Source of the DNA: Clostridium sp. CAG:253
GTDB taxonomy: Bacteria; Bacillota; Clostridia; Lachnospirales; Lachnospiraceae
Reading direction: 5' to 3'
NCBI GenBank assembly: GCA_000436755.1
Contig: FR887331.1
Location: 11,022-51,837 of the forward strand
Length of the DNA: 40,816 nucleotides
Shown here in pieces: positions 17,713 to 25,954 of this stretch. How positions within the stretch are numbered: position 1 is the stretch's first letter; the number at the start of each line of letters is the position of its first letter. The translations under genes were made by a program, and so were the position numbers. The notes beneath the pieces are model-generated. The model searched no databases. It was not told the DNA's origin and saw nothing but the letters and a program-made list of their open reading frames with translations.

Positions 17713-18402
17713 AATTGATTCGGCAAAAATCATATCTTCTTTATAAGTAATTTTTATATTGGTTCTCTCACCGTCTACTATGGCAACTTTTTTGCCGGAG
17801 AGAACCAATATTTTTGATGCATCCGTAAGTATTTCACGCTCCTTATCAGTAAGTTTAAGATAAAGCTCTTTAAGCTGTTTTGCATGAAATGTCTGAGGTG
17901 TCTGGCACTGGTACATATTACTCCTGTCAGGTATATCATTTATAATACCGTCATCACACTTTAAAATAGTGTCAACGGCAGAAATGGCTGTTGTTACAGC
18001 ACCGTACTTTACCGCCTTTTCAATATTTTCCGACAATATCCTTTTATTTATGAACGGTCTTGCGGCATCATGCGTCACTATTATTGTTTCATCATCAATT
18101 CCATAATTTTTTTCAATATATGCTATACCATTCATTATAGTTTCATTGCGGCTGTCTCCGCCTGCAATAATTTCTATGTCTGTCGCTTTGTTTTCACTGC
18201 ATTTATCCCTGATAATATCTTTTGTATATCCAATCCACTCTTTGGGACAAAGTACTATTATCTTTTCAAAATTTTCATACTCCAAAAAATGCTCCAATGT
18301 ATGTACAATTATGGATTTGCCGCCAATTTCAAGATACTGCTTTGGCATATCTGCACCCATTCTGCTTCCGATACCACCGGCTAAAATCAATCCAAATATC
18401 AT
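17692..18402 (-). CDS. ispD: 2-C-methyl-D-erythritol 4-phosphate cytidylyltransferase
   Basis: The 236-residue protein shows the IspD signatures: [25 protein letters not shown] at the N-terminus (CTP-binding glycine-rich loop and catalytic Arg/Lys), [10 protein letters not shown] near 109, [10 protein letters not shown] near 160, LTDASKIL near 184 and [13 protein letters not shown] near 208. It forms CDP-methylerythritol in the MEP isoprenoid pathway. AGGAGAG precedes the ATG. Its stop lies inside the end of convergent queA. The usual partner ispF is not adjacent. The preceding gene on the same strand is the PTS permease, 162 bp upstream, with a structured spacer. Confidence 0.93.
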   Translation of the reverse strand: MIFGLILAGGIGSRMGADMPKQYLEIGGKSIIVHTLEHFLEYENFEKIIVLCPKEWIGYTKDIIRDKCSENKATDIEIIAGGDSRNETIMNGIAYIEKNYGIDDETIIVTHDAARPFINKRILSENIEKAVKYGAVTTAISAVDTILKCDDGIINDIPDRSNMYQCQTPQTFHAKQLKELYLKLTDKEREILTDASKILVLSGKKVAIVDGERTNIKITYKEDMIFAESILKSMIS

Positions 18403-18484
18403 ATTATGTCTCTCCTTTTAATCCCTCGCTATTTCTAATTCACCGCTTGTAACACGACAGATGTATATTACTTAACAATTATCA

Positions 18485-18527
18485 GCCCAAGATACCGATA
18501 CATTAGAAATTTCCCGATACCTTGAGC
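18485..18527 (-). other. RNA hairpin in the PTS-ispD spacer
   Basis: Read on the minus strand, the 13 bases at 18527-18515 pair with 18497-18485 around a 17-base loop if three G-U pairs are allowed. The same arms on the plus strand would give A-C mismatches, so the structure favours RNA transcribed with PTS and ispD. There is no T tract after it, so it is not a standard terminator. Confidence 0.45.
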
Positions 18528-18564
18528 CAGATACAATCAAACAGATATACTATTTCTATCTACT

Positions 18565-20745
18565 TTACTCATAAAAGTCAACCGCAAAAAGTTCCTCTCC
18601 GGCCTTTATATCTCCATCTTTCAAAAGACGAACTTCCTGGTTATCTTCAAGTTCAGTGCATAAAACAGGTGAAACAAGCGATGGTGCATTATTCTTTAAA
18701 AAGTCAATGTCTATCTTCATAAGCGGCTCTCCCTTTTTTACTTTCTGACCACTTTCGACAAACGCTTCAAAACCTTTTCCATCAAGTTTTACTGTATCTA
18801 TACCTATATGAATCAAAAGACTGAGTCCTGAATCTGTCATAAAGCCTATAGCATGTTTTGTATCAAATACAAATACGACCTCTCCGTCCTCAGGTGCTTT
18901 TATAACTGTTTCTTCCGGTGTGACAACAGCTCCATCTCCCATCATTTTGCCTGCAAATCCCTCATCAGGTGCGGTGGAAAGGTCAGCAGCTTTTCCGGCC
19001 ATAGGACTTGACACTACGATTGTTTTTACAACTTTCTTTGTCTCATTTTCCTGTTTATCTTCGTCTTTCCTATCAGTTTCTTCTGATAAATCCTCACTGT
19101 TTTCAGTATATTCTATATCAGGTGCACTTTCAAGATAATCTTCAAGATTTGACTTTATAACAGTTACATGTGGCCCGTAAATAACTTGAACTCCGTTTCC
19201 TTTATGAATAACACCACTTGCTCCTGTTGCCTTTAATGCGGCATCATTTACAAGTTCAGGTTTTACAACCGTACAGCGAAGTCTTGTAGCACAACAGTCA
19301 ACAGTATCAATATTCTTCTTTCCACCAAGACCCATTGTTATATCTTTGCTAAGTTCATCTTCTGATGCCGCACCTTCTGCATCAGTTTCCTTTGCTTTTC
19401 TTGTATTTACATCTGCTTTTGTATAAAGTTTAACTTCTCCTGCATCATCTTCTCTTCCCGGAGTTTTAAGGTTGAATTTTTTGATAAGGAATGAGAATAT
19501 AACATAATACAATATAAAATAAACTATACCAACAGGAATTATCCTGAGCCAGCTTGTCTTGTCATTTCCCTGAAGTATACCAAAAAGGAAAAGGTCAAGA
19601 AGTCCACCTGAAAAAGTAAGACCTACTGCTATATTTAATATATGGGCTATCATGTAAGCTGCACCCGCAAGCACAACCTGTACACCAAACAATATAGGCG
19701 CTACAAAGAGGAATGAAAATTCAATAGGTTCTGTGATACCTGTAAGCATACATGTAAGTGCTGCGGAGAACAAAAGTCCTCCAGCCTGTTTTTTCTTTTC
19801 ATTCTTTGCAGTACGGTACATTGCAAGTGCTGCACCCGGCAGTCCAAATATCATAAATATAAATTCTCCTGAAAAATATCTTGTCGCATCGGCACTAAAA
19901 TGTGTAATATTTGCTGAATCAACAAGCTGTGCAAAGAAAATATTCTGTCCACCTTGAACAAGATTTCCTGCAACATCCATAGTTCCACCGACAGCAGTCT
20001 GCCAGAATGGCATGTAAAATACATGATGAAGACCAAACGGGATAAGTGCTCTCTTTATTATACCAAATGCAAGCGTTCCAAGATAACCGCTTCCCGTAAC
20101 AAGACCACCAAGTGCATAAATACCGTTCTGTACCACAGGCCATATAAAGTACATCAAAATACCTGCGAACATATAAACTATTGTTGAAACTATAGGTACA
20201 AATCTTGAACCGGCAAAAAATGACAGTGAATTTGGAAGCTGTATCTTATGAAAACGGTTATGAAGTGCTGCAACTCCAAGTCCGACTATAATACCTCCAA
20301 AAACACCCATCTGCAAAGTATTTATACCACAGACAGAGGATATCGTTCCCTCAAGCACATCTTTTGATATGCTTCCATCTGCGAGAATCTTTCCATTTAT
20401 CTCAAGCATACTGCTGATGGATATGTTCATAACAAAATATGCGATAACTGCGGATAAAGCTGAAACTTCTTTTTCCTTCTTTGCCATTCCTATAGCAACG
20501 CCTACTGCAAACAACAGAGGCAAGTTGTCAAAAACAGCACTTCCGACTTTATTCATAATAACAAGCAGTGCATGTAACATTGTACCATCTCCGAGAATTT
20601 TTCCGAGATTATACATCTCAATAGTTGTCTCATTCGTAAACGAACTACCAAGCCCGAGCAACAGACCTGCTACAGGCAAAATTGCGATTGGAAGCATAAA
20701 ACTTCTTCCAATTCTCTGTAAGACTTCAAAAGCTTTGTCTTTCAT
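18565..20745 (-). CDS. PTS permease EIICBA, glucose/N-acetylglucosamine family
   Basis: This 726-residue fusion imports and phosphorylates a sugar. The EIIC membrane domain covers about residues 1-425 (LPIAILPVAGLLLGLG, PFGLHHVFYMPFW, and the sugar-site GITEPIEFSFLF near 340). EIIB is near 455-545, with the phospho-Cys motif VDCCATRLRCTV. EIIA is near 580-726, with SSPMAGKA, DTKHAIGF and the phospho-His motif LLIHIGIDTVKLDGKGF. An acidic linker rich in Glu and Asp joins B and A. All catalytic residues are present. The substrate within the family (glucose, N-acetylglucosamine, maltose or other) is not decidable. A short GAGG precedes the ATG. No antiterminator gene or obvious RAT-type leader adjoins it. 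HPr and EI are elsewhere. Confidence 0.9.
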   Translation of the reverse strand: MKDKAFEVLQRIGRSFMLPIAILPVAGLLLGLGSSFTNETTIEMYNLGKILGDGTMLHALLVIMNKVGSAVFDNLPLLFAVGVAIGMAKKEKEVSALSAVIAYFVMNISISSMLEINGKILADGSISKDVLEGTISSVCGINTLQMGVFGGIIVGLGVAALHNRFHKIQLPNSLSFFAGSRFVPIVSTIVYMFAGILMYFIWPVVQNGIYALGGLVTGSGYLGTLAFGIIKRALIPFGLHHVFYMPFWQTAVGGTMDVAGNLVQGGQNIFFAQLVDSANITHFSADATRYFSGEFIFMIFGLPGAALAMYRTAKNEKKKQAGGLLFSAALTCMLTGITEPIEFSFLFVAPILFGVQVVLAGAAYMIAHILNIAVGLTFSGGLLDLFLFGILQGNDKTSWLRIIPVGIVYFILYYVIFSFLIKKFNLKTPGREDDAGEVKLYTKADVNTRKAKETDAEGAASEDELSKDITMGLGGKKNIDTVDCCATRLRCTVVKPELVNDAALKATGASGVIHKGNGVQVIYGPHVTVIKSNLEDYLESAPDIEYTENSEDLSEETDRKDEDKQENETKKVVKTIVVSSPMAGKAADLSTAPDEGFAGKMMGDGAVVTPEETVIKAPEDGEVVFVFDTKHAIGFMTDSGLSLLIHIGIDTVKLDGKGFEAFVESGQKVKKGEPLMKIDIDFLKNNAPSLVSPVLCTELEDNQEVRLLKDGDIKAGEELFAVDFYE

Positions 20746-20944
20746 AATAAATAAACCTCACTTTCCTGTGATATTTATATGGAAAGCGGTCTTTTTAGTA
20801 TAAATATATCATGCTGAGTATTATCATCATTTTATAAATACACAAAAAGAGGCACTAACTCCACATAAATATACTATTTGCAATTTATGTACAGTTAATG
20901 CTTCGTTTTGATAAATTTTGCTTTCAATCTTTTCCCACAATCCT

Positions 20945-20975
20945 TATTGAATTAGTATGATTTATGTTATATACT
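20945..20975 (+). promoter_or_regulatory. Promoter and putative operator of the Rrf2 gene
   Basis: TTGAAT (20947-20952) and TATACT (20970-20975) are 17 bp apart. The -35 lies within TATTGAATTAGTATGA, which shares the pattern TATTGAnnnAGTAnGA with the -35 region of the O-acetylhomoserine sulfhydrylase promoter. A common Rrf2 operator with autoregulation is plausible. Confidence 0.65.
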
Positions 20976-21013
20976 ATTATGAGACTAAAATAATATGAAA
21001 TATGGAGGCAACC

Positions 21014-21448
21014 ATGAAAATCTCTACAAAAGGAAGATATGCGCTAAGACTCATGCTTGATATTGCACAACATTGTGCTGAAAAACCCGTTAGTATAAAA
21101 GAAGCTGCCAGAAGACAGAATATTTCAGATAAATATCTTGAACAGATAATTTCTATTTTAAATAATGCGGGATATGTAAAAAGTGTCCGCGGTCCACAGG
21201 GTGGTTATCTGCTTAAAAAGGAACCTAAAGAGTATACGGTAGGTATGATATTACGTCTTACAGAGGGTTCTCTTGCTCCTGTTGCATGTGTCGAAGAGGA
21301 TGCTGAACCGTGTGAGCGTGTACAAAGCTGTGCAACCTATGTTGTCTGGGAAAAACTTTATTCAGCAATATGTGACGTTGTTGACAATATCACTCTTGAA
21401 GACCTTGTCAAATGGCATGTTGATGGTTCAGGTGATTACTGCATCTAA
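21014..21448 (+). CDS. Rrf2-family regulator (IscR/CymR type)
   Basis: The 144-residue protein begins MKISTKGRYALRLMLDIA, with the winged-helix Rrf2 signature YLEQIISILNNAGYVKSVRGPQGGYLL near 41-67. After GSLAPVA come Cys92, Cys100 and Cys106, near the IscR cluster-ligand positions 92, 98 and 104, and then ITLEDLVKWH. B. subtilis CymR has a similar sequence but lacks these cysteines, so an Fe-S-sensing regulator is likely, though a CymR role in cysteine control remains possible. I chose the ATG at 21014 because GGAGG (21004-21008) sits five bases upstream; the ATG at 21002 would overlap that site. It converges on cysK, and the iscS-iscU-mnmA genes lie about 4 kb away. Confidence 0.88.
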   Translation: MKISTKGRYALRLMLDIAQHCAEKPVSIKEAARRQNISDKYLEQIISILNNAGYVKSVRGPQGGYLLKKEPKEYTVGMILRLTEGSLAPVACVEEDAEPCERVQSCATYVVWEKLYSAICDVVDNITLEDLVKWHVDGSGDYCI

Positions 21449-21485
21449 ATTTTCTAATTATATAATTTCAGTTTTTCAACAAAAT

Positions 21486-21537
21486 AAAAAGATATTAAAC
21501 CCGGAAAACTTCTATTTCCATGATTTAATATCTTTTT
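21486..21537. terminator. Bidirectional terminator between rrf2 and cysK
   Basis: AAAAAGATATTAAA (21486-21499) pairs over 14 bp with 21524-21537, with a small nested GGAAA/TTTCC stem in the loop. T runs flank it on both strands, so it serves both convergent units. Confidence 0.85.
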
Positions 21538-21573
21538 TTCTTTTAACTGTTTATCTTTTTTCCGGATAAAAAA

Positions 21574-22506
21574 CTACTCTGTAAATAATGATGTTGAATA
21601 ATATCTGTCACCGCTGTCCGGTAATAATACAACAATGTTTTTACCCTTATTCTCTGCTCTTTTAGCATACTCAATAGCCGCTGCAAGTGCTGCACCTGAT
21701 GATATTCCTACAAGAATACCTTCCTCTTTTGCAATTGCCTTACTGTATTTGAATGCATCATCATCCTTTACAAGAACAACTTCATTATATACTTCTGTGT
21801 TAAGTGTCTTTGGCACAAATCCGGCACCAATTCCCTGAATCTTATGCGCTCCTGCGTATCCCTGTGACAATACAGGTGATGTCTCTGGCTCTACTGCAAT
21901 TACTTCTACATCTGACTTCTTTGCTTTAAGGTACTGACCTACTCCTGTAAGAGTTCCGCCTGTTCCGACACCGGCTACAAATGCATCTACATTTCCGTCT
22001 GTATCATTCCAAATTTCAGGACCTGTTGTCTTTTTGTGTGCTGCAGGGTTTGCCGGATTTTCAAACTGACCGGGTATAAAGCTGTTCTCTATCTCTTTTG
22101 CGAGTTCTTCTGCCTTTGCGATAGCACCTTTCATTCCCTTTGTTCCGTCTGTAAGTACAAGCTCAGCACCGTATGCCTTAATAATATTTCTACGCTCAAT
22201 ACTCATAGTCTCCGGAAGTACGATAATGATTCTGTATCCTTTTGCTGCTGCAATTGCTGCAAGACCTATACCTGTATTTCCTGATGTTGGCTCGATAATT
22301 GTTGAGCCCTCTTTTAAAAGACCTTTTTCCTCTGCGTCTTCTATCATCTCTTTTGCAATTCTGTCTTTTACACTTCCTGCCGGATTGAAATACTCAAGTT
22401 TTGCAAGAATTTTTGCTTCAAGACCAAATGCCTTTTCAATATGTGTAAGTTCTACGAGTGGTGTGTTTCCGATAAGTCCAAGTGCACCCTTATATATATT
22501 TGCCAT
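21574..22506 (-). CDS. cysK: Cysteine synthase (O-acetylserine sulfhydrylase)
   Basis: The 310-residue PLP enzyme makes cysteine from O-acetylserine and sulfide. It shows NTPLVELTHIE near residue 14, FNPAGSVKDRIA near 40 (Lys is the PLP lysine), PTSGNTGIGLA near 68, GVGTGGTLTGVGQYL near 178 (phosphate-binding loop) and GISSGAALAA near 265. It follows the sulfhydrylase gene by 44 bp on the same strand, with GGAGG before its ATG, so they form one operon. In B. subtilis CysK also binds the regulator CymR; the adjacent Rrf2 gene makes that worth considering, but the sequence does not prove it. Confidence 0.95.
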   Translation of the reverse strand: MANIYKGALGLIGNTPLVELTHIEKAFGLEAKILAKLEYFNPAGSVKDRIAKEMIEDAEEKGLLKEGSTIIEPTSGNTGIGLAAIAAAKGYRIIIVLPETMSIERRNIIKAYGAELVLTDGTKGMKGAIAKAEELAKEIENSFIPGQFENPANPAAHKKTTGPEIWNDTDGNVDAFVAGVGTGGTLTGVGQYLKAKKSDVEVIAVEPETSPVLSQGYAGAHKIQGIGAGFVPKTLNTEVYNEVVLVKDDDAFKYSKAIAKEEGILVGISSGAALAAAIEYAKRAENKGKNIVVLLPDSGDRYYSTSLFTE

Positions 22507-22550
22507 GATAATAATCCTCCTATTATATCTATATTATATTTAATTTATTT

Positions 22551-23858
22551 CTACTGAACTGCCTTAAATGCTTCATCAAGATCTTCAATTATATCGTCAA
22601 TGTTTTCTGTTCCAATTGAAAGTCTGATAGTATTCGGCTTGATACCCTGATCTGCAAGTTCCTCTTCATTAAGCTCTGCATGAGTTGTAGATGCCGGATG
22701 AATAACAAGTGATTTAACATCTGCAACATTTGCAAGAAGTGAGAAAAGTTCAAGATTGTCAATAAATTCTTTTGCTTTCTCTGCATCACCCTTAATCTCA
22801 AATGTGAATATAGAACCGCCGCCATTAGGGAAATATTTCTTATAAAGACGCTGCTGCTCAGGATCATCAGATACTGATGGATGATGAATTGCCTCTACAA
22901 GCGGCTGTTTCTTTAAGTAATCAATAACCTTTAATGCATTCTCCACATGTCTCTCTACACGAAGTGATAATGTCTCAAGTCCCTGAAGGAAAATCCATGA
23001 ATGGATTGGTGAAATAGTAGCACCTGTGTCACGAAGAAGAATAGCTCTTATTCTTGTAACAAAAGCTGCAGGACCTGCTGCATCGGCAAAGCTGATTCCA
23101 TGATAACTTGGGTTTGGCTCTGTAAGCTGTGGGAATTTGCCTGATGCTTTCCAGTCAAATTTTCCTCCGTCTATGATAACACCGCCGATTGTAGTTCCGT
23201 GACCACCGATAAACTTAGTAGCTGAATGAACTACAATATCCGCACCATATTCAAGCGGACGAAGAAGATATGGCGTTGCAAATGTGCTGTCGATAACAAG
23301 TGGAATCTTGTGTGCATGTGCAATCTTTGCGATTGCTTCGATGTCTGTAACTTCTGAATTTGGATTTCCAAGTGCCTCAATGTAAAGTGCCTTTGTGTTG
23401 TCCTTGATAGCAGCTTCAAACGCTGAAGGGTCAAGCGGGTCAACAAATGTTGTCTCAATATTATAATCTACAAGAGTATGCGCAAGAAGATTATATGTTC
23501 CACCGTAAATGTTCTTTGCTGCTACAATGTGGTCACCTGCAAGCGCAAGGTTCTGAATAGTGTATGTAACCGCTGCTGCACCTGAACCAACTGCAAGTGC
23601 TGCCACACCACCCTCAAGTGCTGCAATTCTCTTTTCAAAAACATCCTCTGTAGGATTTGTAAGTCTTCCGTAAATATTACCCGCATCTTTAAGACCAAAT
23701 CTGTCTGCCGCATGCTGTGAGTTATGAAATACATAAGATGATGTCTGATAAATAGGAACTGCTCTTGCATCTGTAACTGCATCTGCTGTTTCCTGACCAA
23801 CGTGTAACTGTAATGTTTCAAATTTAAAATTTCTATCCGCTCTTGCTTTCTTACTCAT
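22551..23858 (-). CDS. O-acetylhomoserine sulfhydrylase (O-acetylhomoserine aminocarboxypropyltransferase)
   Basis: The 435-residue protein is a Cys/Met-metabolism PLP enzyme: [32 protein letters not shown] at the N-terminus, IYGRLTNPT near 60, [14 protein letters not shown] near 84, [11 protein letters not shown] near 184, and the PLP lysine in [16 protein letters not shown] near 206. The length and the [10 protein letters not shown] start favour the MetY-type enzyme, making homocysteine from O-acetylhomoserine and sulfide, over cystathionine synthases (about 380 residues). I place the start at ATG 23858, seven to eight bases after GGAGG; the upstream in-frame TTG at 23873 overlaps that site. 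A long leader with a promoter and a Cys-rich small frame precedes it. cysK follows. Confidence 0.92.
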   Translation of the reverse strand: MSKKARADRNFKFETLQLHVGQETADAVTDARAVPIYQTSSYVFHNSQHAADRFGLKDAGNIYGRLTNPTEDVFEKRIAALEGGVAALAVGSGAAAVTYTIQNLALAGDHIVAAKNIYGGTYNLLAHTLVDYNIETTFVDPLDPSAFEAAIKDNTKALYIEALGNPNSEVTDIEAIAKIAHAHKIPLVIDSTFATPYLLRPLEYGADIVVHSATKFIGGHGTTIGGVIIDGGKFDWKASGKFPQLTEPNPSYHGISFADAAGPAAFVTRIRAILLRDTGATISPIHSWIFLQGLETLSLRVERHVENALKVIDYLKKQPLVEAIHHPSVSDDPEQQRLYKKYFPNGGGSIFTFEIKGDAEKAKEFIDNLELFSLLANVADVKSLVIHPASTTHAELNEEELADQGIKPNTIRLSIGTENIDDIIEDLDEAFKAVQ

Positions 23859-23951
23859 ATATATGTCCTCCAAAAATTAATTTCTATTTATATTTTTCTC
23901 TATTCTGATTTTAATTTACAAGTTTATTCTATTTCAAAAAATAATAAATAA

Positions 23952-24041
23952 TCAAAAGCAACAATAATCATGCCACCACTTAAAACTGCACATTCGACTA
24001 TCTTTCATCGTATAGTCGATAAACACTCGCCTATAAATCAT
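23952..24041 (-). CDS. Candidate cysteine leader peptide, 29 residues
   Basis: This small frame lies in the sulfhydrylase leader, starting about 65 nt after the expected transcription start and ending 93 nt before the enzyme gene. It begins with ATG, seven bases after GGAGG, one of the better ribosome sites in the window. It encodes 29 residues beginning MIYRRVF and ending KWWHDYCCF. Cys occurs at 18, 27 and 28, next to two Trp codons. Codons 8-16 contain a perfect 8-bp hairpin (TCGACTAT with ATAGTCGA). Known amino-acid attenuators use leader peptides rich in the regulated amino acid, and Cys-rich leaders are known in mycobacteria. A cysteine-sensing role for the downstream sulfur operon is therefore inferred. 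I see no strong intrinsic terminator after it, only a G-U-rich weak stem and a T-rich tract. Translation is unproven. Confidence 0.6.
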   Translation of the reverse strand: MIYRRVFIDYTMKDSRMCSFKWWHDYCCF

Positions 24042-24047
24042 ATAGTC
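23994..24047 (-). promoter_or_regulatory. Competing RNA pairings in the sulfhydrylase leader
   Basis: The RNA carries GACTAT twice, once beside the ribosome site and ATG of the small frame (24042-24047) and once at codons 9-10 (24012-24017). It carries the complement ATAGTC once (23996-24001). The single ATAGTC can pair with only one at a time. Pairing with the first would mask the small frame's start, while pairing with the second makes an internal hairpin that a translating ribosome would open. Confidence 0.5.
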
Positions 24048-24109
24048 CCCTCCATATTCTACTTGTCATATATTTCATATTACCTTAGTATGATTTGCTG
24101 ACAAAAATT

Positions 24110-24144
24110 ATAATACACTTCTATTCCTACTTTGTCAATAGGAA
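24110..24144 (-). promoter_or_regulatory. Promoter and dyad operator of the sulfhydrylase-cysK operon
   Basis: A consensus TTGACA (24133-24138) and TATTAT (24110-24115) are 17 bp apart. A perfect dyad TTCCTA-N9-TAGGAA (24124-24144) surrounds the -35 element. It is a good candidate binding site for the nearby Rrf2 regulator, because the Rrf2 gene's own promoter shares its core. Confidence 0.75.
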
Positions 24145-24184
24145 ATATATATTTTTTTATTTTTATGGCTGAACTGTTACATTT

Positions 24185-25267
24185 TTACTCATGTGCTATT
24201 ATCCAGCCTCCTGCCGCTATCACATCCCCATCATAAAAGACTATAGCCTGCCCCGGTGTCACCGCTCTCTGTTTTTCATCAAACACACATTTTATCTTTC
24301 CGTCCTTCTCAGGATAAACCGTACATGGCGAACCCTGATGTGCATATCTTATCTTTCCGGTAAATCTTGTTGGCTCTGTTATATTTTCAATCGACATATA
24401 ATTTATGTTTTCCGCATACACTGTATCCGAAAATACACTCTGACCGTCACCGAGTACAATCTCCTTTGTGTCCGGACAGATTTTGTTTATATAATAAGGT
24501 TCAGTTGAAGGAAGTCCCAGTCCCTTTCTCTGTCCTATCGTATAATGCTCTATGCCCTTGTGCACTCCAAGAACATTACCCTTTTCATCGATAAAATTGC
24601 CCGGCACACTTTTTTTGCCCGTCTCTCTCTCTATAAAACCTGCATAGTCATGGTCCGGTACAAAGCAAATATCCTGACTGTCACTCTTATGTGCAACCTC
24701 AAGACCTATTTTTTCTGCTATCTCTCTTATCTGGTCTTTGTTGTATTCTCCGACAGGCATAAGCGTTCTGCTGAGCTGTTCCTGACTGAGATTAAACAAT
24801 ACATATGTCTGGTCTTTCTTTTTTGTTGCAGACATTTTTATTGTATATCTTCCGTTGTCAAGCTTGACTATTCTTGCATAATGTCCCGTTGCAATATAAT
24901 CTGCTCCTATTTCCATAGACCTCTGTAAAAGCGACTGCCATTTAACATATTTATTACATGCTATGCATGGATTCGGCGTATGTCCCTTCTTATATTCATC
25001 AACAAAATAATCTATAACATACTTTTGAAAATCATCTCTGAAATTCATTACATAATATGGTATATCAAGCTGTGATGCCACGCGTCTCGCATCCTCCACA
25101 GCCGACATTCCGCAGCATCCGCCCTCATGTTCTACTGTGCAGGCATCTTCCTGCTGCCATATCTGCATGGTTACTCCAATCACTTCATATCCCTGTTCTT
25201 TTAATAAATAGGCTGCCACCGATGAATCAACACCACCCGACATTCCGACAACAACTTTCTTTTTCAT
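24185..25267 (-). CDS. mnmA: tRNA-specific 2-thiouridylase
   Basis: The 360-residue protein starts MKKKVVVGMSGGVDSSVAAYLL (PP-loop ATP site). It has GCCGMSAVEDARRVA near 50, the catalytic Cys in NPCIACNKYVKW near 100 and the second catalytic Cys in SDSQDICFVPD near 198, plus HYTIGQRKGLGLP near 235. It adds sulfur to U34 of Lys, Glu and Gln tRNAs, with sulfur from IscS. I chose the ATG at 25267; a 64-codon upstream open extension has no conserved sequence or ribosome site. The site before 25267 is weak (AAAGGA). It follows iscU after 216 bp and may be part of the isc unit. Confidence 0.94.
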   Translation of the reverse strand: MKKKVVVGMSGGVDSSVAAYLLKEQGYEVIGVTMQIWQQEDACTVEHEGGCCGMSAVEDARRVASQLDIPYYVMNFRDDFQKYVIDYFVDEYKKGHTPNPCIACNKYVKWQSLLQRSMEIGADYIATGHYARIVKLDNGRYTIKMSATKKKDQTYVLFNLSQEQLSRTLMPVGEYNKDQIREIAEKIGLEVAHKSDSQDICFVPDHDYAGFIERETGKKSVPGNFIDEKGNVLGVHKGIEHYTIGQRKGLGLPSTEPYYINKICPDTKEIVLGDGQSVFSDTVYAENINYMSIENITEPTRFTGKIRYAHQGSPCTVYPEKDGKIKCVFDEKQRAVTPGQAIVFYDGDVIAAGGWIIAHE

Positions 25268-25483
25268 ATATCTGATCCTTTCATTAAGTGTTTTAAGTAT
25301 TGTATTTTTGCATAAATAAACAATAGCCGTATCACAAAAGATAACTGCATCTGTACTAAATGATAACACATTATCTTTCATAATACGACCATATATTTTT
25401 ATAATTCCTACCCACAAACTATGATTTAGAAATATGCCTGCTGATTCTGCAATTTGCAATAAAAAATAATCAATGAATAACTT

Positions 25484-25927
25484 TTAGTATTCTTCTTCCG
25501 GAGCTTCTTCCTTTTCGCTGATGTCATTTACAGGCTTTTCAAGACCTTCTATCTTGATACCGTTCTTTTCTGCATAATCCCAGAGAGCTGCATGTATAGC
25601 TTCCTCTGCTAAAAGAGAACAGTGGACTTTTACCGGTGGAAGTCCGTCAAGTGCTTCCATAACTGCCTTATTTGTAACCTGTAACGCCTCCTGAACTGTT
25701 TTTCCTTTTACAAGCTCAGTTGCCATACTGCTTGTCGCAACTGCTGCACCACATCCAAAAGTCTTGAATTTTACATCCTGAATGATTCCGTTATCATCAA
25801 TGTCAAGGTACATTCTCATGATGTCACCGCATTTTGCGTTACCAACTGTACCTACACCACTTGCATCCTCTATCTCTCCAACATTTCTTGGATTGTTGAA
25901 ATGATCCATAACTTTTTCACTGTACAT
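25484..25927 (-). CDS. iscU: Iron-sulfur cluster scaffold IscU/NifU-like
   Basis: The 147-residue protein has the three cluster-ligand cysteines of IscU: KCGDIM near 33 with the accompanying Asp, KTFGCGAAVA near 58 and VHCSLLAEEA near 101. The N-terminus is MYSEKVMDHFNNPRNVGEI. It is the scaffold on which Fe-S clusters are built with sulfur from IscS. The C-terminus has a short acidic tail (EKEEAPEEEY), and the LPPVK motif used by HscA is kept as LPPVK. It lies 27 bp after iscS with a GGAGG-like site, so it is co-transcribed. Confidence 0.95.
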   Translation of the reverse strand: MYSEKVMDHFNNPRNVGEIEDASGVGTVGNAKCGDIMRMYLDIDDNGIIQDVKFKTFGCGAAVATSSMATELVKGKTVQEALQVTNKAVMEALDGLPPVKVHCSLLAEEAIHAALWDYAEKNGIKIEGLEKPVNDISEKEEAPEEEY

Positions 25928-25954
25928 AGTAAGCCTCCATTTCTCTGTTCTTAT

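Noticed and set aside
23859..24184. SAM riboswitch or T-box in the sulfhydrylase leader
   Set aside because: I see no S-box core, no T-box TGG sequence with terminator/antiterminator pair, and no strong intrinsic terminator; the small Cys-rich frame explains the leader better.
25268..25459. 64-codon in-frame extension before mnmA
   Set aside because: It starts at TTG without a ribosome site, has no family similarity, and MnmA proteins begin at the MKKKVVVGMSGG position.
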